Assembly: GCF_016238445.1 (NCBI RefSeq)
Contig: NZ_JABANU010000006.1
Coordinates: 1 to 64,000 of the forward strand
Length of the DNA stretch: 64,000 nt
Source of the DNA: Staphylococcus canis
GTDB lineage: Bacteria; Bacillota; Bacilli; Staphylococcales; Staphylococcaceae
Direction: 5' to 3'
Part shown: one piece after another, positions 25,653-35,279 of the stretch
Layout of the letters: the number at the start of each line of letters is the position of its first letter
Position numbering within the stretch: the first letter of the stretch is position 1
The notes under the pieces: model-generated
Database searches by the model: none
What the model saw: the letters and a program-made list of their open reading frames with translations, nothing else
What the model was told of the DNA's origin: nothing
Made by a program: the position numbers and the translations under genes

Positions 25653-26213
25653 TTGAAAGCTCGAAATTTAGTTTATACTGCTTTAATGACTGCAATTATT
25701 GCAATTTTAGGTTTAATACCGTCTGTACCGTTACCATTTATTCCGGTACCAATTGTTGTTCAAAATGTTGGTATATTTCTAGCTGGTATTTTACTTGGAC
25801 GTAAGTATGGATTTTTAAGTGTCATCGTATTTTTATTACTTGTATTAATTGGTGCACCAATTTTATCAGGCGGACGTGGCGGATACGGTGTATTTTTCGG
25901 ACCAACTGTAGGTTATTTAATCATGTATCCAATTACAGCTTTTCTGATTGGATGGATGAGAGACCGTCAATTTGAATATTTAGATTTTAAACGTATATTT
26001 ATTACAATTTTAATCTTTGGTGTATTATTATTAGATGCTGTAGGTGCAATTGTAATGGGGCTCATTATCCATATGCCAATTCCACAAGCATTAGCACTAT
26101 CTGCATCATTTTTACCAGGTGATATTATTAAAGCAATTATCGCATCGGTTATTGCTGTAGCTTTAATCAAAAATCCTGTAACATTAAGAATGATGAGATC
26201 ATTTATGGATTAA
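25653..26213 (+). CDS. bioY: Biotin transporter substrate-binding protein BioY
   Basis: A 186-residue S-component of an ECF-type biotin importer with six hydrophobic helices. The motifs RKYGFLSVIVFLLLVLIGAP and GGRGGYGVFFGPTVGYL are the family signature. It needs the shared EcfA/EcfA'/EcfT module encoded elsewhere, or works alone. AGGGGGATTCTA precedes a TTG start. I looked for a BirA-type operator upstream and found none convincing. The GNAT gene follows by 17 bases. Confidence 0.9.
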   Translation: MKARNLVYTALMTAIIAILGLIPSVPLPFIPVPIVVQNVGIFLAGILLGRKYGFLSVIVFLLLVLIGAPILSGGRGGYGVFFGPTVGYLIMYPITAFLIGWMRDRQFEYLDFKRIFITILIFGVLLLDAVGAIVMGLIIHMPIPQALALSASFLPGDIIKAIIASVIAVALIKNPVTLRMMRSFMD

Positions 26214-26230
26214 GATAAGGAGGAGATAAG

Positions 26231-26977
26231 ATGGTTGCGATGGCTGATATCTATGTAGACAGTCAATATATAGAAATGAATGAAAGGTATACAGTACATC
26301 AAACACCATCTCATCCCTTATCCTACGATGGTAATAAATGGATGTACCATCAAATGCCAGACGTTTTAACTTTTCAAAATGATATGATTTCACAAGAAGC
26401 GGCACATCGTAAATATGGCGCATCACATCTTCAATTTGATTTTCCAGAAAATATTAAGCCGAATGTGGAGATGATGCGATTTTTACGTGGGAAAGATTTC
26501 CAATTAGGATGTGTCGAGTTGTATAAAATTGCTGGGAAAGATTTACAACATTTAACCCATCAATCTATAACACTTAAACGTATGACTAATGCAACGATTT
26601 CGGATTACTTTTCTATTTTTAATCCGATGAGTTTAGAGTTTGGTGAAGATTATGTACAATCAACTAACGATCACATGCTTCAAAATATTGAGCGACATAC
26701 AAATATTCATTACTACACTGCTTATGAACATGAACAACCTGTCGGTATCGTGAATCTTATTGAAACAGATCAAACTGTTGAAATTGATGGTTTCGCCGTG
26801 AAGCCTGAATTTCAACGTCAGGGAATTGGGACCCGGATGCAAGCAGCAATTGGGAAAATCGCAGGATCTCGAAATGTGATATTAGTTGCCGATAGTGAAG
26901 ATACTGTGAAGACGATGTATCAAAACCAAGGGTATGACTATATAAGTTTTAGATATAGTGCATTACTGAGCCTTTAG
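26231..26977 (+). CDS. GNAT-family N-acetyltransferase
   Basis: A 248-residue protein whose C-terminal half (about 115-248) is a GNAT domain. The acetyl-CoA loop is EFQRQGIGTRMQAAIG, followed by VILVADSEDTVKTMYQNQGYDY. The N-terminal half shows no family I know. A strong AAGGAGGAG lies 5 bases before the ATG. It is probably co-transcribed with bioY. The substrate is unknown. Confidence 0.8.
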   Translation: MVAMADIYVDSQYIEMNERYTVHQTPSHPLSYDGNKWMYHQMPDVLTFQNDMISQEAAHRKYGASHLQFDFPENIKPNVEMMRFLRGKDFQLGCVELYKIAGKDLQHLTHQSITLKRMTNATISDYFSIFNPMSLEFGEDYVQSTNDHMLQNIERHTNIHYYTAYEHEQPVGIVNLIETDQTVEIDGFAVKPEFQRQGIGTRMQAAIGKIAGSRNVILVADSEDTVKTMYQNQGYDYISFRYSALLSL

Positions 26978-27002
26978 ATACGAATAGGAGTTAAACATAC
27001 AT

Positions 27003-27090
27003 AAAGCGCCTTGAAAATGAGACAGAACCATGTATCATTTATGCTTCAAAATGATAATGGCATTCAACTCTTTTTCAAGGCGTTTTGTTT
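27003..27090. terminator. Bidirectional terminator between GNAT gene and fdhD
   Basis: CGCCTTGAAAA and TTTTCAAGGCG form the outer stem, with an inner ATCATTT/AAATGAT hairpin and T-runs at both ends. Confidence 0.8.
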
Positions 27091-27095
27091 ATAAA

Positions 27096-27890
27096 TTAAG
27101 ATGGATTATGAATACGCTCAGGGTGACTATAAATATTAAAATGATGATCACGAACGAATCCGACAGCAGTGATGTTTAAGTCATGCGCAAGTTGAATTGC
27201 GAGTGTAGTCGGTGCTGATTTTGAAACAATCATGCCAACACCAATCTTGGCGGCTTTAATTAAAATTTCTGATGAGATACGGCCGCTGAAAATTAATATT
27301 TTATCACGAACAGAGATACGACGTTGTATACAGTATCCAAAAAGTTTATCAAGTGCATTATGTCGACCAATATCCTGTCGATGAACATAAAATGCATCCC
27401 CATCGCTAATTGCAGCGTTATGCAAGCCACCTGTCATATGAAAAGTACGACTTTCTTCTTGTAATCGTGCCATCATGTTTAAAATTTGATCTGGTCGAAC
27501 TTCGATGGTCGACATTGATGTCTTAGCGATAGCTGCATCATTTTGGAAATAGAATTCACGACTTTTCCCACAACACGATGCAATCATACGTTTAGTTGAA
27601 AGTTGCATGCGTTGACTGATATCTGTTGTAAGTTCGACATATGCAAACCCCTTACTATCATCAATATCAACAGACTTAATTTCAGACCTTTTTAAAATCA
27701 CACCTTCAGAAGCTAAGAAACCAAGGACAAGTTCTTCAATGTGATTAGGACTACAAATAACCGTCGCAAATTCTTCACCATTCACCATGAGTGTGAGTGG
27801 GAATTCAGTCACATAACTATCTTCCGTTTCATAAAGTTTTCCATTTTCATAACGTATAATAGGTTGATTGTATTGAATATCCCGATTCAC
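27096..27890 (-). CDS. fdhD: Formate dehydrogenase accessory sulfurtransferase FdhD
   Basis: A 264-residue protein that passes sulfur from a desulfurase to the molybdenum bis-MGD cofactor, a step FdhA needs for activity. The mobile Cys motif is in ASCCGKSREF. Other marks are MTGGLHNAA, VHRQDIGRHNALDKLFG, GRISSEILIKAAKIG and SKSAPTTLAIQLA. Translation starts at GTG 27890 after a G-rich ribosome site. It is 21 kb from fdhA but next to the gal and mod genes and transcribed divergently from galR. Confidence 0.93.
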   Translation of the reverse strand: MNRDIQYNQPIIRYENGKLYETEDSYVTEFPLTLMVNGEEFATVICSPNHIEELVLGFLASEGVILKRSEIKSVDIDDSKGFAYVELTTDISQRMQLSTKRMIASCCGKSREFYFQNDAAIAKTSMSTIEVRPDQILNMMARLQEESRTFHMTGGLHNAAISDGDAFYVHRQDIGRHNALDKLFGYCIQRRISVRDKILIFSGRISSEILIKAAKIGVGMIVSKSAPTTLAIQLAHDLNITAVGFVRDHHFNIYSHPERIHNPS

Positions 27891-28012
27891 TTGATGCCCC
27901 CCCTTTGTTTAAATTGTTTAATATGTATAAAAAATAACTATAGATTATTTTAAAACTTTCCTTCATTTAATGAAAGTGTTTGATTTTTATGAAACATTTA
28001 TTTTATACTAAC

Positions 28013-28023
28013 GTTTAGTAAAC
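28013..28023. promoter_or_regulatory. Palindrome upstream of galR, likely GalR operator
   Basis: GTTTAGTAAAC is a perfect inverted repeat around one G; TTAGTAAAC recurs directly after it. The GTAAAC half-site also appears before galK, supporting autoregulation by GalR. Confidence 0.5.
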
Positions 28024-28051
28024 ATTAGTAAACTAAATGAGGTGTGATCAT

Positions 28052-29044
28052 ATGGTAACCATTCGTGATATTGCGAAATATGCACATGTCAGTCCTGGAA
28101 CGGTTTCTAGAGTACTCAACGAAGACCCGTCTTTATCTGTGAACCCGGATACACGTGCACGTATTCAACGCATCGCAAAAGAGATGAATTACGCAGGAAA
28201 AACTAGAGCGTCACGTCAAATTCAGATTGTGACTCATGCATCTAAGTCTAAAGAAATGGCTGATCCTTATTATCGAGAATTGCGTCTAGCAATTGAAAAA
28301 GAAGTGAAACAGCTCAATCTTTCACTGAAGAAAACGATTAGAACGGATAATATTAAAACTTTAACGGAGCTCAAGCAATTGGAAAAATCAGGTGGTGTGA
28401 TTGTGATTGGGCCTTTTCAAAATGAGGTCATCCAAGCGTTGTATCAATATAACAGTAATGTGGTGCTCATTAATCAAACGGATCCCCCTACATATATAGA
28501 CACAGTCTCATCAGATTTATATCAAGCGATGATGCAGTTACTTCATACGATAGACCAACACCATTTTAACCGGGTGTGTTACGTAGGTGGATTGACTAAA
28601 GTAAGACATATTGGTAATGAGTCTAATGTAGTGCGTGATGATGATAGACAAGTCGCATATTTAGACTGGTGCAAAGCGCATCATATTGAGCCATATTATT
28701 TTGAAACGACTTGGCAAAGAGAAGGTGCACATCAAGTGATACAGGATATTGTAGGGGGAGTGCTTCCTGATATGATTGTGGCAGGTAATGACATGCTTGC
28801 TGTAGGTCTCATACAAGAGCTTCAAAAACAACATATTAATGTACCGAATGATATTAAAATTGTGAGCTTCAATGATTCAGAGGTTGCGGAATACACTGTT
28901 CCTATGTTGACCAGTGTTCATATCCCTATTGAAGAGTTTGGACGACAAGCTGTACGACTGCTCCTTGAACGGATGCAACACCGTCGGCAAGTGGCAATTC
29001 ATATGCAATTAGAGACAAGTATTCATTATCGTGACAGTTTCTAG
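28052..29044 (+). CDS. galR: LacI-family repressor GalR
   Basis: A 330-residue LacI/GalR regulator. The helix-turn-helix and hinge are TIRDIAKYAHVSPGTVSRVL (residues about 3-22), and a periplasmic-binding-protein-like sensor fills 60-330. ATG 28052 lies 7 bases after GAGGTG; an in-frame ATG 15 bases upstream is part of the ribosome site. It is placed directly before galKET and presumably represses them in the absence of galactose, using GTAAAC-type half-sites found before galR and galK. Confidence 0.88.
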   Translation: MVTIRDIAKYAHVSPGTVSRVLNEDPSLSVNPDTRARIQRIAKEMNYAGKTRASRQIQIVTHASKSKEMADPYYRELRLAIEKEVKQLNLSLKKTIRTDNIKTLTELKQLEKSGGVIVIGPFQNEVIQALYQYNSNVVLINQTDPPTYIDTVSSDLYQAMMQLLHTIDQHHFNRVCYVGGLTKVRHIGNESNVVRDDDRQVAYLDWCKAHHIEPYYFETTWQREGAHQVIQDIVGGVLPDMIVAGNDMLAVGLIQELQKQHINVPNDIKIVSFNDSEVAEYTVPMLTSVHIPIEEFGRQAVRLLLERMQHRRQVAIHMQLETSIHYRDSF

Positions 29045-29083
29045 ACAAATGAGATGAAAGATTGACAAATCTATGAAGTAAAA

Positions 29084-29107
29084 AGTAAACTATTTATAAT
29101 GTTTACT
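29084..29107. promoter_or_regulatory. Inverted repeat in galK promoter region
   Basis: AGTAAAC (29084-29090) and GTTTACT (29101-29107) are inverted around 10 bases. TTGACA at 29062-29067 may be the -35 box, so a repressor here would block the promoter. Confidence 0.5.
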
Positions 29108-29127
29108 ATATAAATGGAGTGGAAATC

Positions 29128-30294
29128 GTGTCACATTTAAAAGAAGTATTTAACGAACAGTTTCATGCAGAACCTACAGTATTCGCTTTTGCGCCTGGCC
29201 GTATTAACTTGATTGGCGAGCATACAGACTACAATGGGGGTTATGTTTTTCCTGCAGCCATTGAACTTGGTACATACGGCGTAGCAAGATTACGTGAAGA
29301 TGACCAAATTAATATTTACTCATTGAATTTTAAAGAAACAGGCGTCATGTCTTTTAGTTTGAGTGATCTTTCATATCAAAAGAAACATCAATGGGCTAAT
29401 TATCCTAAAGGTATGATTCACTACTTAGTTGAAACCTATCCAGAAATTAATCAAGGATTTGACATTGTAGTGGAAGGCAATATTCCAAACGGTGCAAGCC
29501 TTTCGTCTTCTGCGTCAATTGAATTACTAACAGGCCATCTTGTTACAGAATTATTTGAATTACAAATAGACCGGTTAGAACTTGTGAAGCTCGGACAACG
29601 TGTTGAAAATCAATTTATCGGTGTGAATTCGGGAATAATGGATCAATTTATAGTGGGGTTTGGACGACGTGATCATGCAATCCTTTTAGACACACATACT
29701 TTAGAATACCATCATGTACCTACTGAATTTGGAGACTATAAAATTTCAATTATGAACACGAATAAAAGACGTGAATTAGCAGAATCGAAATATAATGAAC
29801 GTCGTAGTGAGTGTGAAGCGGCGTTGAAATTGTTACAACAGCGTTTAGATGTCAGTGCGCTAGGTGAAATTTCAGTCGCATCATTTGAAGCAAATCAAGA
29901 TGTCATTGACAGTGATGTGTTGCGTCGTCGTGCACGACATGCGATTACAGAGAATGCGCGTACTAAAGCAGCATATCAAGCACTGCAAAACCATGATTTT
30001 GAAACGTTTGGACAATTACTAAATGCTTCTCATCAATCCCTTAAAGAAGATTATGAAGTCACAGGCATTGAGTTAGATACATTAGCAGAATCTGCTCAAG
30101 CGGTAGAAGGTGTGCTTGGTGCACGGATGACAGGAGCAGGGTTTGCAGGGTGTGCCATTGCATTAGTACATCAGGATAAGATACAAGAATTAGAACGTCA
30201 AGTCACTGAGCAATATGTGAAAACAGTAGGCTATGCACCTTCATTTTATCACGTTGATATTGTAGATGGTGTAAGAACAATTATAGAGCAGTAA
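29128..30294 (+). CDS. galK: Galactokinase
   Basis: A 388-residue GHMP kinase that phosphorylates alpha-D-galactose at C1. The galactose signature PGRINLIGEHTDYNGG is near residue 25, the ATP loop is GASLSSSASIELL, and the third motif is TGAGFAGCAIAL. GTG 29128 follows TGGAGTGG at proper spacing; the GTG three codons earlier is within the ribosome site. It is the first enzyme of the Leloir operon. Confidence 0.93.
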   Translation: MSHLKEVFNEQFHAEPTVFAFAPGRINLIGEHTDYNGGYVFPAAIELGTYGVARLREDDQINIYSLNFKETGVMSFSLSDLSYQKKHQWANYPKGMIHYLVETYPEINQGFDIVVEGNIPNGASLSSSASIELLTGHLVTELFELQIDRLELVKLGQRVENQFIGVNSGIMDQFIVGFGRRDHAILLDTHTLEYHHVPTEFGDYKISIMNTNKRRELAESKYNERRSECEAALKLLQQRLDVSALGEISVASFEANQDVIDSDVLRRRARHAITENARTKAAYQALQNHDFETFGQLLNASHQSLKEDYEVTGIELDTLAESAQAVEGVLGARMTGAGFAGCAIALVHQDKIQELERQVTEQYVKTVGYAPSFYHVDIVDGVRTIIEQ

Positions 30295-30309
30295 AGGAGT
30301 GTAAGTGTT

Positions 30310-31299
30310 ATGGCAATGTTAGTACTTGGTGGTGCAGGTTATATTGGAAGTCATTGTGTCGATCAATTAATTGAAAAAGGACATGACGTTGTGGTTGTAG
30401 ATAATTTAGTCAAAGGCCATCAAGAAGCGATTCACCCTAAAGCAACATTTCATCAAGGGGATATTAGAGATAAAGCATTTTTAAATGAAGTATTTAAACA
30501 GACACAAATTGAAGGTGTATTTCATTTTTGTGCCTATTCTTTAGTAGGTGAGTCTGTAGGTATACCGCTAGACTATTTTAATAATAATGTATACGGCTTA
30601 CAAGTGTTACTTGAAGTGATGCTTGAGCACGATGTAAAACATATTATTTTCAGTTCAACAGCAGCAGTTTACGGAGAACCGAAACGTGTACCCATTCATG
30701 AAGAAGACGATAAAACACCAACAAGTCCATATGGTGAGAGTAAATTAATGATGGAAAAAATGATGCATTGGTGTCATGAAGCTTATGGTATGAACTATGC
30801 AGCGTTACGTTATTTTAATGTTGCAGGGGCGAAAGAAGATGGTTCAATTGGTGAAGATCATCACCCTGAAACACATTTAATTCCTGTTGTGCTACAAGTA
30901 GCACTCGGTCAACGTGAAGAATTGAAAATGTTTGGTGATGATTATGATACACCAGATGGGACACCTATTCGAGATTATTTACATGTTGTTGATTTAATTG
31001 AAGCACATATTTTAGCATTAGATTACCTTCAAAAAGGTGGAGAGAGTGGCGCGTTCAATCTAGGTACGAATCATGGATATTCAGTAAAAGAGATTTTAGA
31101 TGCCGCACGCGCAGTGACAGGTGAGACTATTCCTGCAACAGTAGCTGAAAGACGTGCAGGCGACCCAAGTAAATTGGTAGCATCAAGTACAAAAGCACAA
31201 AATGTATTAGGATGGAAACCAAAACACGATGACATTCAAGACATTATACGTACAGCATGGCAATGGCATCGTAATCATCCTGAGGGCTATCAAAAATAG
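30310..31299 (+). CDS. galE: UDP-glucose 4-epimerase
   Basis: A 329-residue extended short-chain dehydrogenase that interconverts UDP-galactose and UDP-glucose. The NAD loop is GGAGYIGSHCVDQL. The catalytic Tyr/Lys pair is in SPYGESKLM, with the supporting Ser/Thr in SSTAAVYG. RYFNVAGA is typical. AAAGGAGTG lies 9 bases before the ATG, 15 bases after galK. Confidence 0.93.
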   Translation: MAMLVLGGAGYIGSHCVDQLIEKGHDVVVVDNLVKGHQEAIHPKATFHQGDIRDKAFLNEVFKQTQIEGVFHFCAYSLVGESVGIPLDYFNNNVYGLQVLLEVMLEHDVKHIIFSSTAAVYGEPKRVPIHEEDDKTPTSPYGESKLMMEKMMHWCHEAYGMNYAALRYFNVAGAKEDGSIGEDHHPETHLIPVVLQVALGQREELKMFGDDYDTPDGTPIRDYLHVVDLIEAHILALDYLQKGGESGAFNLGTNHGYSVKEILDAARAVTGETIPATVAERRAGDPSKLVASSTKAQNVLGWKPKHDDIQDIIRTAWQWHRNHPEGYQK

Positions 31300-31321
31300 A
31301 ATAAAAAGGAGTATCATACGT

Positions 31322-32818
31322 ATGGCGAATGAAACACATGTCAATCAGTTTGCAGATTTTGTGATTGCATATGGTGAATACGAAACGATTGATCGTCGTT
31401 ATGTTGTGAATCGGATACTGCACTTACTTGGTGCAACAGACATTACTTTATCGGGTAATGCATCAGAAAAGAATCCTGAAACGCCGATTGAAATAGCGTG
31501 GATCTTAATTGAGGATGCGATTAATCGTGGTGTGATAGATGATGTATTATTTGAGAGAGAACAGTTAGAAGCGGCATTAATGGATTTGGTAACACCCAAG
31601 CCATCCACTGTGAATCGAGAGTTTTATAAACGGTATCATCATTCTCCAGAAGCGGCAACGTCCTATTTTTATCAGTTGAGTCATGATAATCACTACATTA
31701 AAAGTGAAGCAATTGCGAAAAATATAGCATATAAAGTCCCGACTGAATATGGTGATTTTGAAATAACGATTAATCTGTCAAAACCGGAAAAAGATACGAA
31801 GCAAATCGAAAAAGAAAAAAATGCACCTGCAGCAACATATCCTAAATGTGCATTATGTATGGAAAACGAAGGGTATTATGGCACAGCAACACAAGCAGCA
31901 CGATCAAATCATCGAATCGTACAAGTGACTGTGAATCATCAAAATTGGGGGTTCCAATATTCACCATACTTGTATTTTAATGAACATAGTATACTGTTAT
32001 CAGAAAAGCATGAACCGATGCGTATACACAAAACAACTTTTGAAAATTTGATTGATTTTGTACGTCAGTTCCCACACTATACTATTGGTTCTAATGCAGA
32101 TCTTCCTGTTGTTGGTGGCTCTATATTGTCACACAATCACTATCAGGCTGGACGTCATGACTTTCCAATGGCACTTGCACCTGTAGAAGCAACATTTACA
32201 CTTGAAAACTATCCAGAGGTTACTGCAGGTATTGTTAATTGGCCAATGAGCGCGATTCGACTTCGTGCTATAGAGCCGACTCAACTCATTGAAGCGAGCG
32301 AACATATTCGTTTAATGTGGCAAGATTATAATGACTCATCTGTTGGCATAAAAGCATATAGTGACAATAATACGCCTCATCATACTGTGACGCCTATTGC
32401 GCGATTCCGTGATAATGCCTATGAGATGGATATTGTATTAAGAGATAATCAACGTTCTAAACTATATCCAGATGGCGTCTTTCATCCTCATCCAGATGTA
32501 CAACATATTAAGAAAGAAAATATTGGATTGATTGAAGTTATGGGGACAGCCATCTTACCGGGACGATTGAAAGCAGAATTGAAAGCGGTTGAACAATATG
32601 TTTTAGGTGATACATCAATAGATGTTGGTGTACACAAAGCCTGGGCTGAAGATATGAAATCACGTTATACATTTAATGCAGACAATGCGTCTTCGATTAT
32701 ACGTAAAGAAGTCGGTTATAAATTTGAACGTGTGCTTCAAGATGCAGGCGTGTTTAAACGTGATACTAAGGGACAACAGGCGTTTCGAACATTTATAAAA
32801 CGATGTCAAGAAAGATAA
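31322..32818 (+). CDS. galT: Galactose-1-phosphate uridylyltransferase, class II
   Basis: A 498-residue Firmicute-type (class II) GalT, unrelated in length to the 350-residue E. coli type. It swaps UMP between UDP-glucose and galactose-1-phosphate. CALCMENEGYYG, VNHQNWGFQYSPYLYFNEH and GGSILSHNHYQAGRHDFPM (the active-site His region) are visible. ATG 31322 follows AAAAAGGAG; in-frame codons upstream lie in the galE end. It is the last gene of galRKET, followed by a terminator. Confidence 0.93.
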   Translation: MANETHVNQFADFVIAYGEYETIDRRYVVNRILHLLGATDITLSGNASEKNPETPIEIAWILIEDAINRGVIDDVLFEREQLEAALMDLVTPKPSTVNREFYKRYHHSPEAATSYFYQLSHDNHYIKSEAIAKNIAYKVPTEYGDFEITINLSKPEKDTKQIEKEKNAPAATYPKCALCMENEGYYGTATQAARSNHRIVQVTVNHQNWGFQYSPYLYFNEHSILLSEKHEPMRIHKTTFENLIDFVRQFPHYTIGSNADLPVVGGSILSHNHYQAGRHDFPMALAPVEATFTLENYPEVTAGIVNWPMSAIRLRAIEPTQLIEASEHIRLMWQDYNDSSVGIKAYSDNNTPHHTVTPIARFRDNAYEMDIVLRDNQRSKLYPDGVFHPHPDVQHIKKENIGLIEVMGTAILPGRLKAELKAVEQYVLGDTSIDVGVHKAWAEDMKSRYTFNADNASSIIRKEVGYKFERVLQDAGVFKRDTKGQQAFRTFIKRCQER

Positions 32819-32844
32819 GGATACGGATTAGGAAATTGGACTGG

Positions 32845-32912
32845 TATGGAAATTGAACTCTAAACTCAGAAACGCTGTTTCAAAAATTAGAGGTTTAATT
32901 TCCATATTTTTT
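32845..32912 (+). terminator. Terminator of gal operon
   Basis: TATGGAAATTGAACTCTAA pairs, with one bulge, with a 20-base complement ending TTTCCATA, followed by six Ts. Confidence 0.8.
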
Positions 32913-33058
32913 GAGGGAAAGTGCATAAATTTTTAAAAATGTTGCATATATTTTAAAGGAAAATTAATATGAATATATAAAGTGTTTCATCTCAAAATGA
33001 GGCAACATGCAATGTGTCTTGTTAAATAAGTTGACAAATAATGAAAGAAGGGGTAACA

Positions 33059-33811
33059 ATGCGAAAGTTATTATTCGTTATGATGGCGTTACTTTTTGTT
33101 CTTGCTGGGTGTAATAGCACACCATCTTCTAAAAGCGAAAAGCATGAAACATTAACCGTTTCCGCTGCAGCGAGTCTTACAGATGTGACAAAAGATCTTG
33201 AAAAAGCATTTAAAAAGAAAAATCCTAATATTAATGTAGAATTTAACTATGGGGGTTCTGGTGCATTAAGAACACAGATTGAAAAAGGTGCACCTGCTGA
33301 TGTATTCATGTCAGCTAATACAAAAGATGTGGAACAATTAAAGTCATCTGATAAAGTGAAAGATACATATGACTATGCACAAAACACACTTGTATTGATT
33401 CAAAAAGAAGGTCAACATTATAAAAGTGTTCGCGATTTAAAACAAGACGATAAACTTGCAATTGGAGAAATTGAGTCCGTTCCTGCTGGTCGCTATGCGA
33501 AAACATATTTAGAAAGCCAGAATGATTGGCAATTTGTACAACCGCATCTTGTCTATGCCAAAGATGTACGAGAAGTGTTAAACTATGTTAGTAAAGGGAA
33601 CGCACAACTAGGATTTGTATACGAAACGGATTTATATGTAGGGGACGCTAAACATCAGGGTGTTGAAAAAGTCACAGATGTTCAATTGGAAGATCCTATC
33701 ATTTATCGTATGGGTATCGTTTCAGATAAAGATGCTGCCCATAAATGGTTTGCATTTTTGAAAAGTGATGAAGCGAAAGAGATTTTAAAACAATATCATT
33801 TTAAAGTATAG
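33059..33811 (+). CDS. modA: Molybdate ABC transporter, substrate-binding lipoprotein
   Basis: A 250-residue lipoprotein that captures molybdate outside the membrane. The lipobox is VLAGC with Cys18. The mature protein starts with TLTVSAAASLTDVTKDLE, has NYGGSGALRTQIEKGAPADVFMSA, and ends in a typical class II binding-protein fold. ATG 33059 follows AAGAAGGGG; the earlier ATG 33041 lacks spacing. It is the first gene of modABC, which supplies molybdenum for the FdhA cofactor. Confidence 0.93.
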   Translation: MRKLLFVMMALLFVLAGCNSTPSSKSEKHETLTVSAAASLTDVTKDLEKAFKKKNPNINVEFNYGGSGALRTQIEKGAPADVFMSANTKDVEQLKSSDKVKDTYDYAQNTLVLIQKEGQHYKSVRDLKQDDKLAIGEIESVPAGRYAKTYLESQNDWQFVQPHLVYAKDVREVLNYVSKGNAQLGFVYETDLYVGDAKHQGVEKVTDVQLEDPIIYRMGIVSDKDAAHKWFAFLKSDEAKEILKQYHFKV

Positions 33812-33821
33812 GTGAAGCGTT

Positions 33822-34496
33822 ATGCTAGATTTGACACCATTTTGGATATCATTACGTGTCGCGCTTATCAGTACCATCATTGTTGTGATATTGAGTATTA
33901 TTTGTGCGAGCGCATTATATCATCGTCACCAAAAATGGGTAAAGGTGCTTGAAAGTTTTATGTTTTTACCTATTGTTTTGCCTCCTACTGTTATGGGGTT
34001 TTTACTCTTAATTGTTTTTTCAGTAGATGGATGGTTCGGTCAATTATTAGCCCAAATGTTTGGTATTCATGTTGTATTTACAGTACTTGGGGCTGTAATT
34101 GCTTCAGTCATCGTGAGCTTCCCGTTAATGTATCAACATACAGTTCAGGGATTTCGTAATATTGATCCTAAAATGTTAAATACAGCACGTACGATGGGAG
34201 CAAGTGAACGTAAAATATTTTTTAAGATTCTTATCCCTTTATCGAAACGAGCGTTAATATCAGGAACGATGCTTGCATTTGCACGAGCAATTGGAGAGTT
34301 TGGAGCGACACTAATGGTTGCAGGGTACATTCCAGGAAAAACGAACACATTACCACTTGAAATTTATTTTCTTGTTCAACAAGGTCGGGAGAGTCAAGCA
34401 TGGATATGGGTGCTTGTACTTGTAGCTTTCTCAATCTCAATCATAGGGATTATGAACATGTTGACCGATGACCGCTTCCGAGGAGTGAAATCTTAA
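33822..34496 (+). CDS. modB: Molybdate ABC transporter permease
   Basis: A 224-residue permease with five to six membrane helices. The EAA loop for ATPase contact is around NTARTMGASERKIFFKILIP, then ARAIGEFGATLMVAGYIPG, a ModB hallmark. It starts 10 bases after modA and its stop directly abuts the modC ATG. Confidence 0.93.
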   Translation: MLDLTPFWISLRVALISTIIVVILSIICASALYHRHQKWVKVLESFMFLPIVLPPTVMGFLLLIVFSVDGWFGQLLAQMFGIHVVFTVLGAVIASVIVSFPLMYQHTVQGFRNIDPKMLNTARTMGASERKIFFKILIPLSKRALISGTMLAFARAIGEFGATLMVAGYIPGKTNTLPLEIYFLVQQGRESQAWIWVLVLVAFSISIIGIMNMLTDDRFRGVKS

Positions 34497-35102
34497 ATGC
34501 TATCGATTCAAATTTTAAAAGAGATAAATGGTAAACCCATCACCGTGGATATCCAATCACAGCAACCTAAAATTTATGCACTACAAGGTATGTCTGGGAT
34601 TGGCAAAACAACATGTTTGAATATCATAGCGGGTATTCAAGATGCAGATTCAGCGTATATAGCGATCAACGAACAAGTATTGACAGACACTCGCAATCTT
34701 ATACAAACACCGATTCGTCAACGTCAAATTGGATATCTTTTCCAAGACTATCAACTATTTCCTCATATGTCAGCTTTAAAAAACATTACGTTTATGACAG
34801 AGGATAATGCACATATTCAAACATTGTTGAAAACCTTAAACATTCAGCATTTAAAAGAGATGTATCCAGGACAGTGTTCAGGTGGTGAAAAGCAACGCAT
34901 TGCTTTAGCACGTGCGCTAAGCACCAAACCACAAATTTTACTATTAGATGAACCTTTCTCAAGCTTAGATGACAAGTCTAAACAAGAAGGGATTCGCTTG
35001 ATTCAGCATATTTACGAAGCGTGGCATATTCCAATTATTTTTGTCACGCATTCACAATCAGAAGCACGCCAACTTGCGCACGAAATCATTACATTGACGT
35101 AA
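34497..35102 (+). CDS. modC: Molybdate ABC transporter ATPase (short form)
   Basis: A 201-residue ABC ATPase: Walker A GMSGIGKTT, Q-loop YLFQDYQLFP, signature CSGGEKQRIALARAL, Walker B ILLLDEPFSSLDD and switch His in VTHSQSE. It stops after the ATPase core, so the C-terminal molybdate-sensing (MOP/TOBE) domain of E. coli ModC is absent. AGGAGTG inside the modB end supplies the ribosome site. Confidence 0.92.
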   Translation: MLSIQILKEINGKPITVDIQSQQPKIYALQGMSGIGKTTCLNIIAGIQDADSAYIAINEQVLTDTRNLIQTPIRQRQIGYLFQDYQLFPHMSALKNITFMTEDNAHIQTLLKTLNIQHLKEMYPGQCSGGEKQRIALARALSTKPQILLLDEPFSSLDDKSKQEGIRLIQHIYEAWHIPIIFVTHSQSEARQLAHEIITLT

Positions 35103-35113
35103 TGCAATGGATG

Positions 35114-35136
35114 AAAGCACGTTGGGTGCTTTTTTA
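35114..35136 (+). terminator. Terminator of modABC
   Basis: AAAGCAC-GTTGG-GTGCTTT is followed by more Ts, a short perfect hairpin. Confidence 0.8.
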
Positions 35137-35279
35137 TATTAAAAATTAGGGGATTCTCCTCAATTATTTTAATACTATGGCGTATTGTTTTTCTAAGTGA
35201 AATGCGTTTCAATTAATTGAGTAGACGCTTACAAGTTCGTATAATATATAAGAAGATTAAGTTAGAAAGGCGTATTCAA

